DNA of 64,000 bases from assembly GCA_002742845.1 (NCBI GenBank), contig DLUH01000005.1, positions 556,485 through 620,484 on the forward strand. Direction: 5' to 3'. Made by a program: the position numbers and the translations under genes. How positions within the stretch are numbered: the stretch's first letter is position 1; every line of letters begins with the position of its first letter. The stretch is from Sulfurovum sp. UBA12169 (GTDB lineage Bacteria; Campylobacterota; Campylobacteria; Campylobacterales; Sulfurovaceae). Shown here piece by piece: positions 17,901-26,782 of this stretch. The notes beneath the pieces are model-generated. The model searched no databases. It was not told the DNA's origin and was given only the letters and a program-made list of their open reading frames with translations.

Positions 17901-18005
17901 GCCATTTTCATTTAGATCGCAATAGACATTTCCTGAAATAGTTGCTGCGGTAAGATCGGTAAGCAGCAATATACTTGCAGCGGCTAATGATTTCATCAGT
18001 CCCAT
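14913..18005 (-). CDS. large secreted/surface protein with DUF11 repeats and SdrD-B domains
   Basis: A 1030-residue extracytoplasmic protein. After a signal peptide (1 to about 21, ending TAATIS) it has an SdrD_B-like Ca-binding Ig domain (about 22-125), a 250-residue region starting IDGDMSDWAG that resembles CBM9/DOMON-type domains, and four DUF11 repeats (about 400-870). Each repeat opens with a K-x-V-S-x-x-x-P-x-x-G-x-x-x-x-Y-T motif. A second SdrD_B domain (AHIGDYVWYDDNYNGIQD, about 875-990) follows. The C-terminus is SPALN, a hydrophobic span and RREELNQR, a tripartite anchor-like tail. AAAGGAGATAAAATG fixes the start. It is rich in Asp, Thr and Asn and probably forms stalk-like surface structures. 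Precise function is unknown. Confidence 0.8.
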   Translation of the reverse strand: MGLMKSLAAASILLLTDLTAATISGNVYCDLNENGMQDSGEVCTTEAVWVKLLYPSGKIEVTQPAHPSGEFSFNLQNYTGTFTLFVDNNTDLKDAEPTPPANMKFGIPATGSYENIVIEDPDDVIEPKSFGLVPDPACDCDSRDGNMTISAISIDGDMSDWAGVLPDADNGSCDSGCQGDYDINKTITGEIQSTGRNIVRFSWTGEEDSDGYVYGYTQRVGSTSNTQTFLFYKDGDADGLMESGDIALVAGWQGNTGTVEMEICDYVPADAAGDPMVWQDSDVGTPLLYPGGTTVPESWVGSADGYTIAGGLTNCRTSPDLIGKGSADGAQMEWRVKWSTVGMSPFERITYHISTTNAEINDNVPPDQIDDNMGNCPLMAAPIIDLDINKTVSDSTPAIGSEITYTVTVTNNGDSTSGVVVNDTLPEGVTYEGFRGEDWDCEYNATSRTLSCAYESLFAGGASSSFDVFAFVENDPNLVGDTLANNACVNSDDNMTLNECDEATIIPRSPDAGIWIHKTVSDARPSEGDTIVYTINIANNGADTATDINVTDMLPSGTVYVSSSASAGSYDSTTHVWSIPTLAGGAEAELNITATISADQAGNTISNEACAVSDQNSTPVCDDVNLTVRQAILEIEKVASTPFPAEGDSVIYAITLTNTGDGNATDINITDELPDGVAYNDYNGTDWTCSGDPLSCTYSGILEPGDSATVEINVTIVAGVAGETITNTACIEGTEICDDENITVLDDLDLSVTKEVNNTTPTEGETIKYTITVTNHGPIVATGVEISEDTYLIDAIASDLQFDPQTGSMDGDETWNVGNLDVNETATLYVTATINTGTAGETYTNRVGLTALDQHDTNLTNNYAEATIAISALSQTAHIGDYVWYDDNYNGIQDAEEEGVEGLTVTLLDANGTVVATMLTDANGSYGFDVEPGIYSIRFSGLPENYIFTKTNMGSDDAVDSDADSGGMISSVSVESGEVDNTLDTGIYCTCYDVKSDGSPALNHISAGLMILITLMLGLFFVRREELNQR

Positions 18006-18349
18006 TTTATCTCCTTTGAATTAATATGTTTTAATGTTCTGAGCGTTTTTTAAAGCAGCCCGCGCATTAATCTAGGATGCATTTTAAAGGGAATTTTGGA
18101 AATGAAATTTCTCAACCCTTCCTCTCTCCACCCATTCCGCCATCTTGTTTATTGTTAAAATAAACTATGCCTTTTTATTCTAACATAAAAATACCTCATA
18201 GCATTATAAAATGATAAAGTATCTCAAAAATGGTTGATATTTTTGAAATAGTAATAAATATCTATCATTTTTTTTGATGAAATATTTTAATATCCAGAAA
18301 AAAATAAATCAGCTAACTAAACTTTTGAGAGTATTCGGCCGGCCGGCCT
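18006..18349. promoter_or_regulatory. 344-bp AT-rich gap upstream of the DUF11 gene
   Basis: No gene is seen. On the minus strand TTATAATGC (near 18200) may serve as a -10 for the DUF11 gene. GTTTATT and AATAAAC (18147-18165) form an inverted repeat resembling the operator-like sites at 10708-10757. Near murD, GGCCGGCCGGCC (about 18339-18350) is a short GC palindrome without a T-tract. Confidence 0.4.
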
Positions 18350-19642
18350 CTATGCCAGCGCTTTCACCAGCTGCATAAACGTTTCGCCTCGGTGTTTGTA
18401 GGAAGTAAACTGATCGAGACTCGCTGCAGAGGGAGAGAGCAGGGCGATGCTTTCGCGGGTGTGTACTTTGTCTATCGCTTCAACGGCTTTGTCGATCGTT
18501 TGTGTGTTGGTTGCATTGATGCCGTAGGTTTTGGCAAGAGCGAGAAGTTTTTCTTGGTTGGATCCTATGATGTAGAGTGTAATATGAAGTGCTCTCATGC
18601 TTTCAAAAAGCGGCGCAAGATCTACGCCCTTGTCATCCCCGCCTATAATGAGGTGGATGGGTTTGTCCGCATAGCCTTTGAGTGCCTGGATCGTTGCATC
18701 GAGGTTGGTGGCTTTGGAGTCGTTGACCCAAAGTCTGCCGCGGGCATCTTTGAACTCTTCTTGCCTGTGGGCATCCAGCACAAAAGCGTTCATCAGTTCA
18801 TAGTCTGCTTCGTCAAAGAGCACTTTGGTCACAGCAAGGGCCAAAAGCGCATCTTGAAGAAAAGCCGCTTTGAAACGTACTTTTGAACCGTCAAGGCTGA
18901 AGTACTCTCCCAAAAATTCGTTCGAGTCATACTCCACTACATAGGCGTTTGTTTTGGGCAGATGCAGCCCTTTGGGAACCAGCGCAAGCTCCCCTTCTTT
19001 CATCGTCAAAAGCGGTTTGAGTTTGTCTGCTTCATACTGCTGCGGGGTGCCGTGCCAGTCCAGATGGTCAGGCGTGATGGGCAGCAAAAGGTAGATGTCG
19101 GGAGAAGCGCTATGGGTGTGATGGAGGGTAAAAGAACTGGTTTCAAGCACCCAGATCGGCGCATCAGGGCTGAGCGCCGCCAAGGGTGTGCCGATATTGC
19201 CGCCGCTTACGGCGCCCCTGTCTTTCAAGAGATGCGTGAGCATTTGCGTGGTGGTAGTTTTGCCGTTAGTGCCGCTGATCCAAATAGTGAAAGGCTTTTG
19301 CCCTTCAAATGAGTAATGAGTAGAGAGTAATGAGGAATGAGAGTTTGGGCGTTTTGTCGGTTGCTCATTGCTCATTGCCAACTCCTCGTTGCCAAGAAAG
19401 TAGTCATACTCGCTGAGCAGATGTTTGGCGTTTTGGATGAGCGGATGGGTCGGTTTGAGGCTGGGAGTGGTCACTTCAAGCATACTTGCTTCAGGGTCAA
19501 AGAGATGCGAAGGAAAGAGGCGGTTTCCCTCTTCGTCCGTGTAAGGCTCTTTGACGTTGTCGTCGAAAAAGGTGCATTCTCCGCCTAAAGCATGGGCGAT
19601 CGCCTTGGTGGTCAGTCCGTATCCGAAAAGTGTCGGTTTCAT
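18350..19642 (-). CDS. murD: UDP-N-acetylmuramoylalanine--D-glutamate ligase
   Basis: MurD adds D-glutamate to UDP-MurNAc-L-Ala in the cytosolic stage of peptidoglycan synthesis. The 430-residue protein has the ATP-binding GTNGKTTTT (about 124-132), WVLETSSFTL, ITPDHLDWHG and WVNDSKATNLDAT, with the C-terminal ligase domain IIGGDDKGVDL. Residues about 84-114, just before the P-loop, are an in-frame insertion coded by two facing 7-bp arrays (19308-19395). Homologs are not expected to have these residues, which lie in the linker between N-terminal and central domains. It is 12 bp downstream of mraY in one operon. Confidence 0.95.
   Translation of the reverse strand: MKPTLFGYGLTTKAIAHALGGECTFFDDNVKEPYTDEEGNRLFPSHLFDPEASMLEVTTPSLKPTHPLIQNAKHLLSEYDYFLGNEELAMSNEQPTKRPNSHSSLLSTHYSFEGQKPFTIWISGTNGKTTTTQMLTHLLKDRGAVSGGNIGTPLAALSPDAPIWVLETSSFTLHHTHSASPDIYLLLPITPDHLDWHGTPQQYEADKLKPLLTMKEGELALVPKGLHLPKTNAYVVEYDSNEFLGEYFSLDGSKVRFKAAFLQDALLALAVTKVLFDEADYELMNAFVLDAHRQEEFKDARGRLWVNDSKATNLDATIQALKGYADKPIHLIIGGDDKGVDLAPLFESMRALHITLYIIGSNQEKLLALAKTYGINATNTQTIDKAVEAIDKVHTRESIALLSPSAASLDQFTSYKHRGETFMQLVKALA
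19308..19395. mobile_element. gene-less heptamer element inside murD
   Basis: Left array 19308-19342 (AATGAGT, AATGAGT, AGAGAGT, AATGAGG, AATGAGA) faces right array 19361-19395 (TTGCTCA, TTGCTCA, TTGCCAA, CTCCTCG, TTGCCAA) across only 18 bp. The 88-bp unit is read in frame as about 30 residues of MurD. It has the same termini as the three S23 elements but no gene. Confidence 0.7.
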
Positions 19643-19654
19643 GAAAAACTCCGT

Positions 19655-20713
19655 TTATCTAAACTTAAATGAGATGAGCGCCAGCAGGTTGGCCAGAAAA
19701 GAGATCATCCAAAAACGGACAATGATCTTGTTTTCCGCCCACTTTTTGAGTTCAAAATGGTGGTGTATGGGTGCCATCAGAAAGATACGCTCTTTGCGGA
19801 GCTTGTAGCTTCCCACCTGTAAAATCACAGAGACTGTTTCGATGACAAAGATAAACCCTATAAGCAGAAGCAGTACCTCGCTTTTGCCCAGTATCGCAAG
19901 ATAGGCCAAAAAACCGCCGATCGCCAAACTGCCCGTATCTCCCATGAACACTTCGGCAGGATAGCAGTTGTACCATAAAAATCCAAGCAATCCTCCTGCA
20001 AGCGCTGCGGCCATGATGGTCATCTCTCCGACGCCTTTGATATTGGGCACGAGAAGATAGCCGCTAAAGATGGCATGACCTGTCACATAGAGGATCATTC
20101 CCAAAGAGGCAAGCGCAATCACCGAGGGTACGGTAGCCAGCCCGTCCAGTCCGTCGGTGAGGTTGACCGCATTGGTAGTGGCCAAAAAAACAAGTACCCA
20201 AAATAAAACCATAAAATAACCAAGATCAAAAAGAGGTGTTTTGAAAAAAGGAACATAAAATTCTGTAGGAAAACCTGCATACAAAAGCAATCCCGCAACC
20301 AAAACGGCAATAAGAACCAACAGAGCCATTTTACCTTTGGGCGTGAGTCCTTCGAGATTGTTGCCTGAGAGTACTTTGCCGATATCGTCTTTGAATCCGA
20401 CCAACCCAAACCCCAAAAGCGTTACAATCCCGCCCCAGACGTAAAGATTGGAAAGTTTGGCTGAAAGCAAAGTGGCGATCAGGGTCGCGATGATAAAAAC
20501 AGCGCCCCCCATGGTAGGGGTATGTTTTTTGCCTTCATGGGCGGGGACGTATTTGCTAATGGGTTGATTGGCTTTTTTGGAGGCAGCCCAGGCGAGATAG
20601 CGAGGAATGGCAAAAATCGTAAGTACAAAAGCGAAAAAAAATGCAAAACCTGCACGTACGGAGATGTATCCGAAAAGATTGATAGTTAAAAGTTGTGAAA
20701 GTTCAAACAGCAT
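19655..20713 (-). CDS. mraY: phospho-N-acetylmuramoyl-pentapeptide-transferase
   Basis: MraY moves phospho-MurNAc-pentapeptide to undecaprenyl phosphate, making lipid I at the inner membrane. The 352-residue protein has about ten membrane spans and the diagnostic motifs [25 protein letters not shown] and [10 protein letters not shown], plus KKHTPTMGG near the N-terminus. It is the first gene of an mraY-murD operon and is divergent from gpmI across a 160-bp gap. The mraY-murD pair without the rest of the dcw cluster is usual in Campylobacterota. Confidence 0.97.
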   Translation of the reverse strand: MLFELSQLLTINLFGYISVRAGFAFFFAFVLTIFAIPRYLAWAASKKANQPISKYVPAHEGKKHTPTMGGAVFIIATLIATLLSAKLSNLYVWGGIVTLLGFGLVGFKDDIGKVLSGNNLEGLTPKGKMALLVLIAVLVAGLLLYAGFPTEFYVPFFKTPLFDLGYFMVLFWVLVFLATTNAVNLTDGLDGLATVPSVIALASLGMILYVTGHAIFSGYLLVPNIKGVGEMTIMAAALAGGLLGFLWYNCYPAEVFMGDTGSLAIGGFLAYLAILGKSEVLLLLIGFIFVIETVSVILQVGSYKLRKERIFLMAPIHHHFELKKWAENKIIVRFWMISFLANLLALISFKFR

Positions 20714-20874
20714 CGCATTTCTTTCATTAAAGATTTAGGAAAGGTTATTTTACTATTATTTCAATAAATTTTGAGTATTCGAGCTTATATCTTATGCAGT
20801 ATTTACATAAACAGGTTAGATTGGCGCTGCAGCGAAAAAAGTTTAATTGAAACAAAGAATACAAAAGGATGAAT

Positions 20875-22356
20875 ATGCAGGGACAAAAAACAGTTTTGAT
20901 CATCACGGACGGCATAGGATGGAAACCGCACAGTGCATGCAATGCGTTTGCAGATGCGGTAAAACCGACGTATGATATGCTTTTTGAAACAGCGCCCAAA
21001 GCGCTGATTTCTACGCATGGACTGAGCGTGGGGTTACCGGTGGGACAGATGGGAAACTCTGAGGTCGGACACATGACGATAGGTGCAGGAAGAATACTCT
21101 ATCAAGATCTGGTCAAAATCTCTTTGGCTTTGGACGATGGGAGCATAGAGCGCAATGAAGCTCTCAATGAAACGTTGGCAAAAAGCGGCAGGGTTCACCT
21201 TGTAGGGCTTTTAAGCGACGGAGGGGTGCATTCGCATATAGAGCATACGATCGGGCTGGCAAAGCTTGCTAAGGCAAGAGGGAAAAAAGTCTTTTTGCAT
21301 CTGATCACTGACGGCAGAGATGTAAGCCCTGTTTCTGCAAAAATTTACATAGAGCAGATAGAGTCTGTTTGCGATGAGGATATCTCGGTAGCCACAATCG
21401 GCGGGCGTTTTTTTGCGATGGACAGAGACAATCGCTGGGAGAGGATAGAAAAAGGATACAGAGCGATCGCCCAGGCTGCGCCAAAGAGTTCTTTGGCGCC
21501 CCGGGCGTATGTAGATGCAAGCTACGCCAAAAAAGAGACTGATGAGTTTATAGAACCTGCTGCTTTTGCCGGATATGAGGGGATGCAAGAAGGCGACAGC
21601 GTTATTTTTACCAATTTTCGCTCAGACAGAGCAAGAGAGATTGTTACGGCGTTGGGAGAAAAAACATTTGACAAGTTCGAGCGGCGGTATATCCCGTTGC
21701 ACATTGCTACCATGACCCAATATGATGCCACATTTGCCTATCCGGTGCTTTTTCCCAAAGAGTCTCCCAAAAATACATTAGCCGAAGCAATAAGCCGTGC
21801 AGGATTGACTCAGCTTCATGTTGCAGAAACCGAAAAATATGCCCATGTCACCTTTTTTATGAACGGCGGGATAGAAACACCCATGATAGGAGAGAGTAGG
21901 GTGCTTATCCCCAGTCCGGATGTGAAAACGTATGATATGCAGCCTCAGATGTCTGCCCCGGAAGTAGGGGATGCTGTTGTTACGGCGATGGATGAAGGAT
22001 ATGATCTGATTATTGTCAATTTTGCCAATGGTGATATGGTAGGCCATACAGGCAACTATGAAGCAGCACGCCAAGCAGTGCATGCGGTAGATACTGAGCT
22101 TGGAAAGATTATTGCTAAAGCCAAAGAGGATAGGTATGCTATTGTTTTGACCAGCGACCACGGAAACTGCGAGGAGATGTGTGACAAAGAAGGACATATC
22201 CTTACCAACCATACCGTAGGCGAAGTGTGGTGTTTTGTGCTGGCTAACGGCATAGAGAAGGTCAAAGAAGGGTGCGGCCTGAACAATGTAGCCCCTGCGG
22301 TGCTTAAAATTATGGGGCTTGAGATACCCCGGGAGATGGATGAGCCGTTAATTTAA
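20875..22356 (+). CDS. gpmI: 2,3-bisphosphoglycerate-independent phosphoglycerate mutase
   Basis: Cofactor-independent, Mn-dependent mutase interconverting 3- and 2-phosphoglycerate (493 aa). The phosphatase-like metal centre is visible in IITDGIG near the N-terminus, the phospho-Ser in [36 protein letters not shown] and [10 protein letters not shown]. The AAAAGGA box (20862-20868) ends directly before an ATG at 20869 but is ideally spaced for the ATG at 20875, so the later one is chosen. It is unlinked to pgk-tpiA at the start of the window. Confidence 0.96.
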   Translation: MQGQKTVLIITDGIGWKPHSACNAFADAVKPTYDMLFETAPKALISTHGLSVGLPVGQMGNSEVGHMTIGAGRILYQDLVKISLALDDGSIERNEALNETLAKSGRVHLVGLLSDGGVHSHIEHTIGLAKLAKARGKKVFLHLITDGRDVSPVSAKIYIEQIESVCDEDISVATIGGRFFAMDRDNRWERIEKGYRAIAQAAPKSSLAPRAYVDASYAKKETDEFIEPAAFAGYEGMQEGDSVIFTNFRSDRAREIVTALGEKTFDKFERRYIPLHIATMTQYDATFAYPVLFPKESPKNTLAEAISRAGLTQLHVAETEKYAHVTFFMNGGIETPMIGESRVLIPSPDVKTYDMQPQMSAPEVGDAVVTAMDEGYDLIIVNFANGDMVGHTGNYEAARQAVHAVDTELGKIIAKAKEDRYAIVLTSDHGNCEEMCDKEGHILTNHTVGEVWCFVLANGIEKVKEGCGLNNVAPAVLKIMGLEIPREMDEPLI

Positions 22357-22494
22357 TACATTGACTAAATTTTTATTTCATAGTACTATAAAAAATCAAA
22401 AGCCGCATTTTTTGCTCTCACAGATAGAGCCCAAAATAAAGCGGATAATCGTATAAAATGTTTGGACGGGATGAATGCAAAAGGAGAAAAGGGA

Positions 22495-22848
22495 ATGGAA
22501 AGAAAGATAAAAGAATCCGTGGGGACTTTGCTGGCCCACATCATTAAGGTAGATCACAGAGATGTAGAAAAGATGGCACCGCTTTTTTGCGAAATTATGG
22601 GGCAGGACTTTAAGTGTAGTCCTGAAGAAGCCGAGGCGTTTCTTCGAAGGATAGTCAATGAGCCGTATGATCTGGATGCGCATATAAAGATCATCAATCA
22701 GGCTCTTTGTGAAGATAAGCTTTCGAAGTTTCATCTTTTGGAGCAGCTCAATCATGTCATCTACTCGGATAAAATAACTCCTCAGGATTATGAAATTTTT
22801 GAAGATATAAAAAACAGGCTTTTTGTATGCAACTCATCTAAAAGCTAA
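22495..22848 (+). CDS. small helical protein, possibly TerB-like
   Basis: A 117-residue, soluble, mostly helical protein. The pattern of acidic helices (KIKESVGTLLAHIIKVDH, DVEKMAPLFCEIMG, SPEEAEAFLRRIVNEP, HLLEQLNHVIYSDKI) resembles the TerB/DjlA metal-binding fold, with YSDKITPQDYEIFEDI where TerB proteins have their acidic pair, but the match is only suggestive. ATG 22495 follows AAAAGGAGAAAAGGGA and is preferred over two earlier in-frame ATGs. It lies between gpmI and fabG, co-directional with both. Function unknown. Confidence 0.65.
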   Translation: MERKIKESVGTLLAHIIKVDHRDVEKMAPLFCEIMGQDFKCSPEEAEAFLRRIVNEPYDLDAHIKIINQALCEDKLSKFHLLEQLNHVIYSDKITPQDYEIFEDIKNRLFVCNSSKS

Positions 22849-22899
22849 AAATGCACATGTTACAATAGCAGCAGAGTAAAAATTAAAAAAAGGGTAAAG

Positions 22900-23643
22900 A
22901 TGAAATTTTCAGGTTCAAATGTATTGATAACAGGTGCCAGCAGAGGTATCGGGGCACAGATTGCGCAAACGCTGGCTCAAATGGGACTTAAAGTTTGGAT
23001 CAATTATAGAAGCGGGGAAGCTCAGGCAAATGCAGTCAAATCCCGGATAGAATCTATGGGCGGCAGAGCAGAAGTGATCGGATTTGATGTGAGCGATGAA
23101 GAGGCGTTTGTGGATGCTGTAAAACATATCACGCAAACGGACGGTGAACTTTCGTATCTAGTAAATAATGCAGGGATCACCAATGATAAACTGGCCATGC
23201 GCATGAAAGCAGAAGAGTTTATGTCTGTGATCGAAGCCAACCTCAAATCAACTTTTATCGGATGCCGTGAAGCGCTCAAAGTGATGGGGAAAAAACGTTT
23301 CGGATCGGTAGTAAATATCGCTTCGATTGTGGGTGAGACCGGAAATGCAGGGCAGACAAATTATGCAGCCAGCAAAGGCGGAACGATCGCAATGACCAAA
23401 AGTTTTGCTATAGAAGCAGCCCCTAGAAATATCAGATACAACACCATTACTCCGGGGTTTATTGCCACAGAGATGACCGAAGTACTCAAGGATGAAATCA
23501 AAGAGGCATTTACTGCCAAGATTCCTTTGGGAAGATTTGGTGAGCCTAAAGAGGTCGCCGAGGCTGTAGCTTTTTTACTTTCTGATCATGCTTCTTATAT
23601 CACGGGAGAAACTTTGAAGGTGAACGGGGGAATGTATATGTAG
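22900..23643 (+). CDS. fabG: 3-oxoacyl-ACP reductase
   Basis: FabG reduces 3-ketoacyl-ACP with NADPH in fatty-acid elongation. The 247-residue short-chain dehydrogenase shows the nucleotide motif TGASRGIG, NNAGIT, and the catalytic Ser-Tyr-Lys in NIASIVGETGNAGQTNYAASK, with GFIATEMT and the C-terminal SYITGETLKVNGGMYM typical of FabG. GGG-rich AAAAAGGGTAAAG precedes the ATG. In relatives fabG is normally next to acpP; here acpP is 7.7 kb further on at 31397. A weak inverted repeat, GTAGAC/GTCTAC (23640-23658), follows the stop. Confidence 0.95.
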   Translation: MKFSGSNVLITGASRGIGAQIAQTLAQMGLKVWINYRSGEAQANAVKSRIESMGGRAEVIGFDVSDEEAFVDAVKHITQTDGELSYLVNNAGITNDKLAMRMKAEEFMSVIEANLKSTFIGCREALKVMGKKRFGSVVNIASIVGETGNAGQTNYAASKGGTIAMTKSFAIEAAPRNIRYNTITPGFIATEMTEVLKDEIKEAFTAKIPLGRFGEPKEVAEAVAFLLSDHASYITGETLKVNGGMYM

Positions 23644-23689
23644 ACCTCATGTGTCTACGTATTAATTTGTCTGTATGCACAGGAAACCG

Positions 23690-24346
23690 CTAAGATAAAA
23701 ATCTTCTTTTTGCAAAGTACCACACTAAAAAAATGACGGCTGCGGCAGAAAGCACTGTTATAAGTGTGTCGCTATAGACGATGAGCGTTGCCTCAAAATT
23801 TTTAATCAAATAGGTCCATAATACAATGGCAATCAAAGTACTAAAAATAACAACAAGAATCGTGGTTGAGTGTCTCAGTCCCATCAGATAACCTACAAAA
23901 CTTCCTACGACGGGGCCTGTCATCGTTAAAGGAAAAAGCACAAACAATACAAGCCCGACAATGCCGTATTTTTTGATGAGCGGCTGGTACTTTTGGGCGC
24001 TTTCTTGGGAACGCTGCAAAAAGTCCTTAAGAGGCGCATAAGAAACCACATGGAGGCTTTCCCAGCTCATGACAAAAAGAGGATAAAAGATTAAAACCAT
24101 AATGGTTTCAATAAAAAGATTAAACATAACAAGCCAGAAGGTATCCATCTGAAAGGCAATACCTATAGAGAGTCCGCTCATCCTTCCAAAAAGAATATTC
24201 GATGCGGTCATACTCAGAAGTATATTGAAATCTTTAGGATTGACGACGGCGTAGAATGCCAAAAGCAGTAAAAGTGCCACAAGAAGCAAAAGGCCTGCAG
24301 CCAAAATACGGCCTTCGCTTTGTTTGGAAAATATATGTTGCAGCAT
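23690..24346 (-). CDS. small multidrug-export family membrane protein
   Basis: A 218-residue integral membrane protein with five or so hydrophobic helices, matching the Sm_multidrug_ex (PF06695-type) family. A long N-terminal helix (RILAAGLLLLVALLLLLAFYAV) is followed by a cytosolic stretch (LQRSQESAQKYQPLIKKYG) and the family's re-entrant motif LFPLTMTGPVVGSFVGYLMG. Despite the family name its transport role is not established. It is convergent with fabG and divergent from the two-component genes; TATAAT on the minus strand at 24384-24389 may drive it. Confidence 0.75.
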   Translation of the reverse strand: MLQHIFSKQSEGRILAAGLLLLVALLLLLAFYAVVNPKDFNILLSMTASNILFGRMSGLSIGIAFQMDTFWLVMFNLFIETIMVLIFYPLFVMSWESLHVVSYAPLKDFLQRSQESAQKYQPLIKKYGIVGLVLFVLFPLTMTGPVVGSFVGYLMGLRHSTTILVVIFSTLIAIVLWTYLIKNFEATLIVYSDTLITVLSAAAVIFLVWYFAKRRFLS

Positions 24347-24532
24347 GCAGAAACTCCCGAATCGATTCTTTTGTTTTTGTGAGATTATAACTAAATCATT
24401 TGAGGTTTTGTCTCATTTTCCCCCGGTGTATGAGTATCTTTTTTGGTTTATGCGGCATTGATAGCGCACTTCTGTCTTTGAAGCGGCCACTATGTTTTAA
24501 ATGAAATAAAAGAACCGATTATGAATTTTAGG

Positions 24533-24538
24533 TATAAT
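24533..24538 (+). promoter_or_regulatory. -10 box of the first two-component operon
   Basis: GGTATAATGG with TATAAT at 24533-24538 lies 30 bp before the response-regulator ATG at 24569, which has AAGGAGAAGG in front of it. No clear -35 is seen. Confidence 0.5.
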
Positions 24539-24568
24539 GGTTTTTTATGTTTTTTGAAAAGGAGAAGG

Positions 24569-25231
24569 ATGTCCATACGACTTTTGGTACTTGAAGACGA
24601 TAGATTATTCAACGAAACGCTCCAGGATTTTTTAGAAGAAGAGGGATTCATTATCGATTGCGCATTGGATCCCTACAGTGCTTTGGATTTTACGTATAAA
24701 TTTAAATACGATATTTACCTTTTTGATGTCAATCTGCCCTATGAGAGCGGTTTTGACCTTTTGGAAAAATTAAGAGAAAGCAAAGATATGACGCCGGCTA
24801 TTTTTTTGACCTCGCGAGAAGATAAAGACTCGCTTGCTCAGGGGTACAGGGCAGGGGCAGACGACTATATGAAGAAACCGATCGATTTGGAGGAGTTGCT
24901 ATTTCGTATCGAGGCATTGCTGCGCCGTCAGACAAGACACAGCAGGATCATTTTAGGAGAGTTTGAGCTTGATACGGTTGCAAAAAAATTATGTTTAAAC
25001 GGCAAAGCTGTTGATATAACGCAAAAAGCTGTCGAGCTTTTAGTGCTTCTTTTTGAGTCCAAAGGCGAAGTGGTAACGATTGAGAGGATCAAAGACCGGC
25101 TTTGGTCGGCAGATCAAATGCCAAGCGAGGGTGCTTTGCGGGTTTATATAACACAGCTTAAAAAATATTTCCCCTATGCAATTTTAAATATACGCGGTAT
25201 CGGATATCAGTTCAGGGCGGAGAATGTATAA
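24569..25231 (+). CDS. OmpR-family response regulator 1
   Basis: A 220-residue response regulator. The receiver domain (1 to about 118) has the acidic pair LEDD (9-11), phosphoacceptor Asp53 in FDVNLP, LTSRED and Lys in YMKKPID. The OmpR/PhoB winged helix (about 125-218) ends in VYITQLKKYF...IRGIGYQF. The start ATG 24569 follows AAGGAGAAGG; an in-frame ATG 48 bp earlier has no ribosome site. Its 3' end overlaps the histidine kinase gene by 8 bp, so the two form a translationally coupled pair. Confidence 0.93.
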   Translation: MSIRLLVLEDDRLFNETLQDFLEEEGFIIDCALDPYSALDFTYKFKYDIYLFDVNLPYESGFDLLEKLRESKDMTPAIFLTSREDKDSLAQGYRAGADDYMKKPIDLEELLFRIEALLRRQTRHSRIILGEFELDTVAKKLCLNGKAVDITQKAVELLVLLFESKGEVVTIERIKDRLWSADQMPSEGALRVYITQLKKYFPYAILNIRGIGYQFRAENV

Positions 25232-26063
25232 GAAAATATGGATAGCGACATCGGTATATGTTTTAAGCGTTGTCTGTTGTTTGGCTTTGATCTATTTTTT
25301 TATGCGGGAGAGCGGGTTTAACGAAGAAAATTTTTTGATCATCGGCGGAGTGGTAGTGGTATTGGGCTGGGGAGTGGGACATATTTTGTCCTCTCATTTG
25401 CTTGCGCCCCAAGCAAGTATTGACACAAATCTTTCTGAGCTGATCAATGAGGTTGTTCATGAATTAAATCTTCCTCTTTCTACCATCATCGCCAATACGG
25501 CATTGTTGAAAAAACATACCGAAGATGAAAAATCTATAAAGCGTATTGAGAGAATTGAAGCCGCTTCGCATAGGCTTGAAAGGCTTTACAAAGAATTGGT
25601 TTACGGCATTAAAAAAGAACTGCATCCTATCGCCAAAGAGAGGGTAGCTCTGGAGCAGTTATTGCAAGAGCGGGTGGATATTTTTGAAGCTTTTGAGAGA
25701 AATCCTTTCGAGATGCAACTCGAAGCCTGCAGCATCTATGTTGATAAAATAGGATTTGAAAAAATGATAGACAATCTCTTGATCAATGCCATGAAGTATT
25801 CTCCCAAAACAAAACCCATCAGACTGACTTTGACAGAAAAAACGCTTGTTATTGCAGATGAGGGAATGGGCATGGATGAAACGCAATTGGTGAGAGTGTT
25901 TGAGCGGTATTATCAAGGAGACAAGCAGCAAGAAGGAGAGGGGATAGGTTTGGCATTGGTAAAAGCCTATTGCGATGCGGAGGGCATAGGCATACAGGTG
26001 CATTCTCAAAAAGAAAAAGGCACAAAGATTATTTTAAATTTAGCCAAAATGGTTCACGTATGA
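25224..26063 (+). CDS. sensor histidine kinase 1
   Basis: A 279-residue membrane kinase with two closely spaced membrane helices (about 7-26 and 37-58) and only about ten residues between them. This suggests sensing within the membrane or through a partner. The H box is VVHELNLPLS with His79. The ATPase domain has the N box DNLLINAMKYS, ADEGMGM and GEGIGLALVKAYC. No HAMP or PAS domain is seen. It overlaps its regulator gene and precedes a second, paralogous pair, suggesting tandem duplication. Confidence 0.92.
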   Translation: MYKKIWIATSVYVLSVVCCLALIYFFMRESGFNEENFLIIGGVVVVLGWGVGHILSSHLLAPQASIDTNLSELINEVVHELNLPLSTIIANTALLKKHTEDEKSIKRIERIEAASHRLERLYKELVYGIKKELHPIAKERVALEQLLQERVDIFEAFERNPFEMQLEACSIYVDKIGFEKMIDNLLINAMKYSPKTKPIRLTLTEKTLVIADEGMGMDETQLVRVFERYYQGDKQQEGEGIGLALVKAYCDAEGIGIQVHSQKEKGTKIILNLAKMVHV

Positions 26064-26113
26064 TTCATTTTTATTTAGTATGATAGGCGTTGCGGAAAAC
26101 AAAAAGGAATAAA

Positions 26114-26782
26114 ATGAAAAAAACTATTTTACTCCTGGAGGACGATCATCAGCTCAGTGGAACAGTGAAGCAGTTTCTTCTTTATCACGACTATGAAGTA
26201 CTTTGTGCTTATGATGCGCTTCAGGCAGGGGAGCTTGTATATGAAAAACACATCGATTTGATGCTGCTTGATGTCAAGGTGCCCCATCAAAACGGTTTTG
26301 ATTTTCTTCATGATCTTCGAAACAGGAAAATTCAGACTCCTGCCATCTTTATTACTTCGCTTAACAGCGTAGAAGATGTAACCCGGGGATTTGCTATGGG
26401 ATGCGATGATTATATCCGCAAGCCTTTTGCGCTCAAGGAGCTTCTTGTCAGAATAGAATCTTTGATCAAGCGTCGCTATGGAACACACGACCAAAGGATT
26501 GCTTTGAGAGAAGGACTGTGTTTTGATATCAAAGAAAACCTTTTGCTGCAAGGCAATAAAAAAATCCCCCTTAAAGCAAAAGAGATAAAACTTCTTGTGT
26601 TGTTTCTGGAAAGACCTTCTGAGTTGTTGACCTATGAAACCCTATTTGAAGCTTTGTGGGAGTATGGCGAAGAGCCGAGTCACGGCAGTCTTCGCACCTA
26701 CATCAAAACACTTCGGATAATTGTCGGGAAAGAAAAAATTGAAACAGTGAAGCACGTAGGATATCGCTTTGTTAAAGAGTGA
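26114..26782 (+). CDS. OmpR-family response regulator 2
   Basis: A 222-residue paralog of the regulator at 24569. Receiver domain: LEDDHQLSG, phospho-Asp53 in LLDVKVPHQNGF, FITSLNS, and YIRKPFALKELL. The DNA-binding winged helix ends LRTYIKTLRIIVG...HVGYRFVKE. AAAAAGGAATAAAATG sets the start. It overlaps the downstream kinase by 14 bp. The two regulators together are good candidates to bind the paired TTAACA boxes near tonB. Confidence 0.93.
   Translation: MKKTILLLEDDHQLSGTVKQFLLYHDYEVLCAYDALQAGELVYEKHIDLMLLDVKVPHQNGFDFLHDLRNRKIQTPAIFITSLNSVEDVTRGFAMGCDDYIRKPFALKELLVRIESLIKRRYGTHDQRIALREGLCFDIKENLLLQGNKKIPLKAKEIKLLVLFLERPSELLTYETLFEALWEYGEEPSHGSLRTYIKTLRIIVGKEKIETVKHVGYRFVKE

Noticed and set aside
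18339..18350. GGCCGGCCGGCC as a terminator or regulatory site for murD
   Set aside because: Too short and lacking a T-tract; probably chance in a GC-rich patch.
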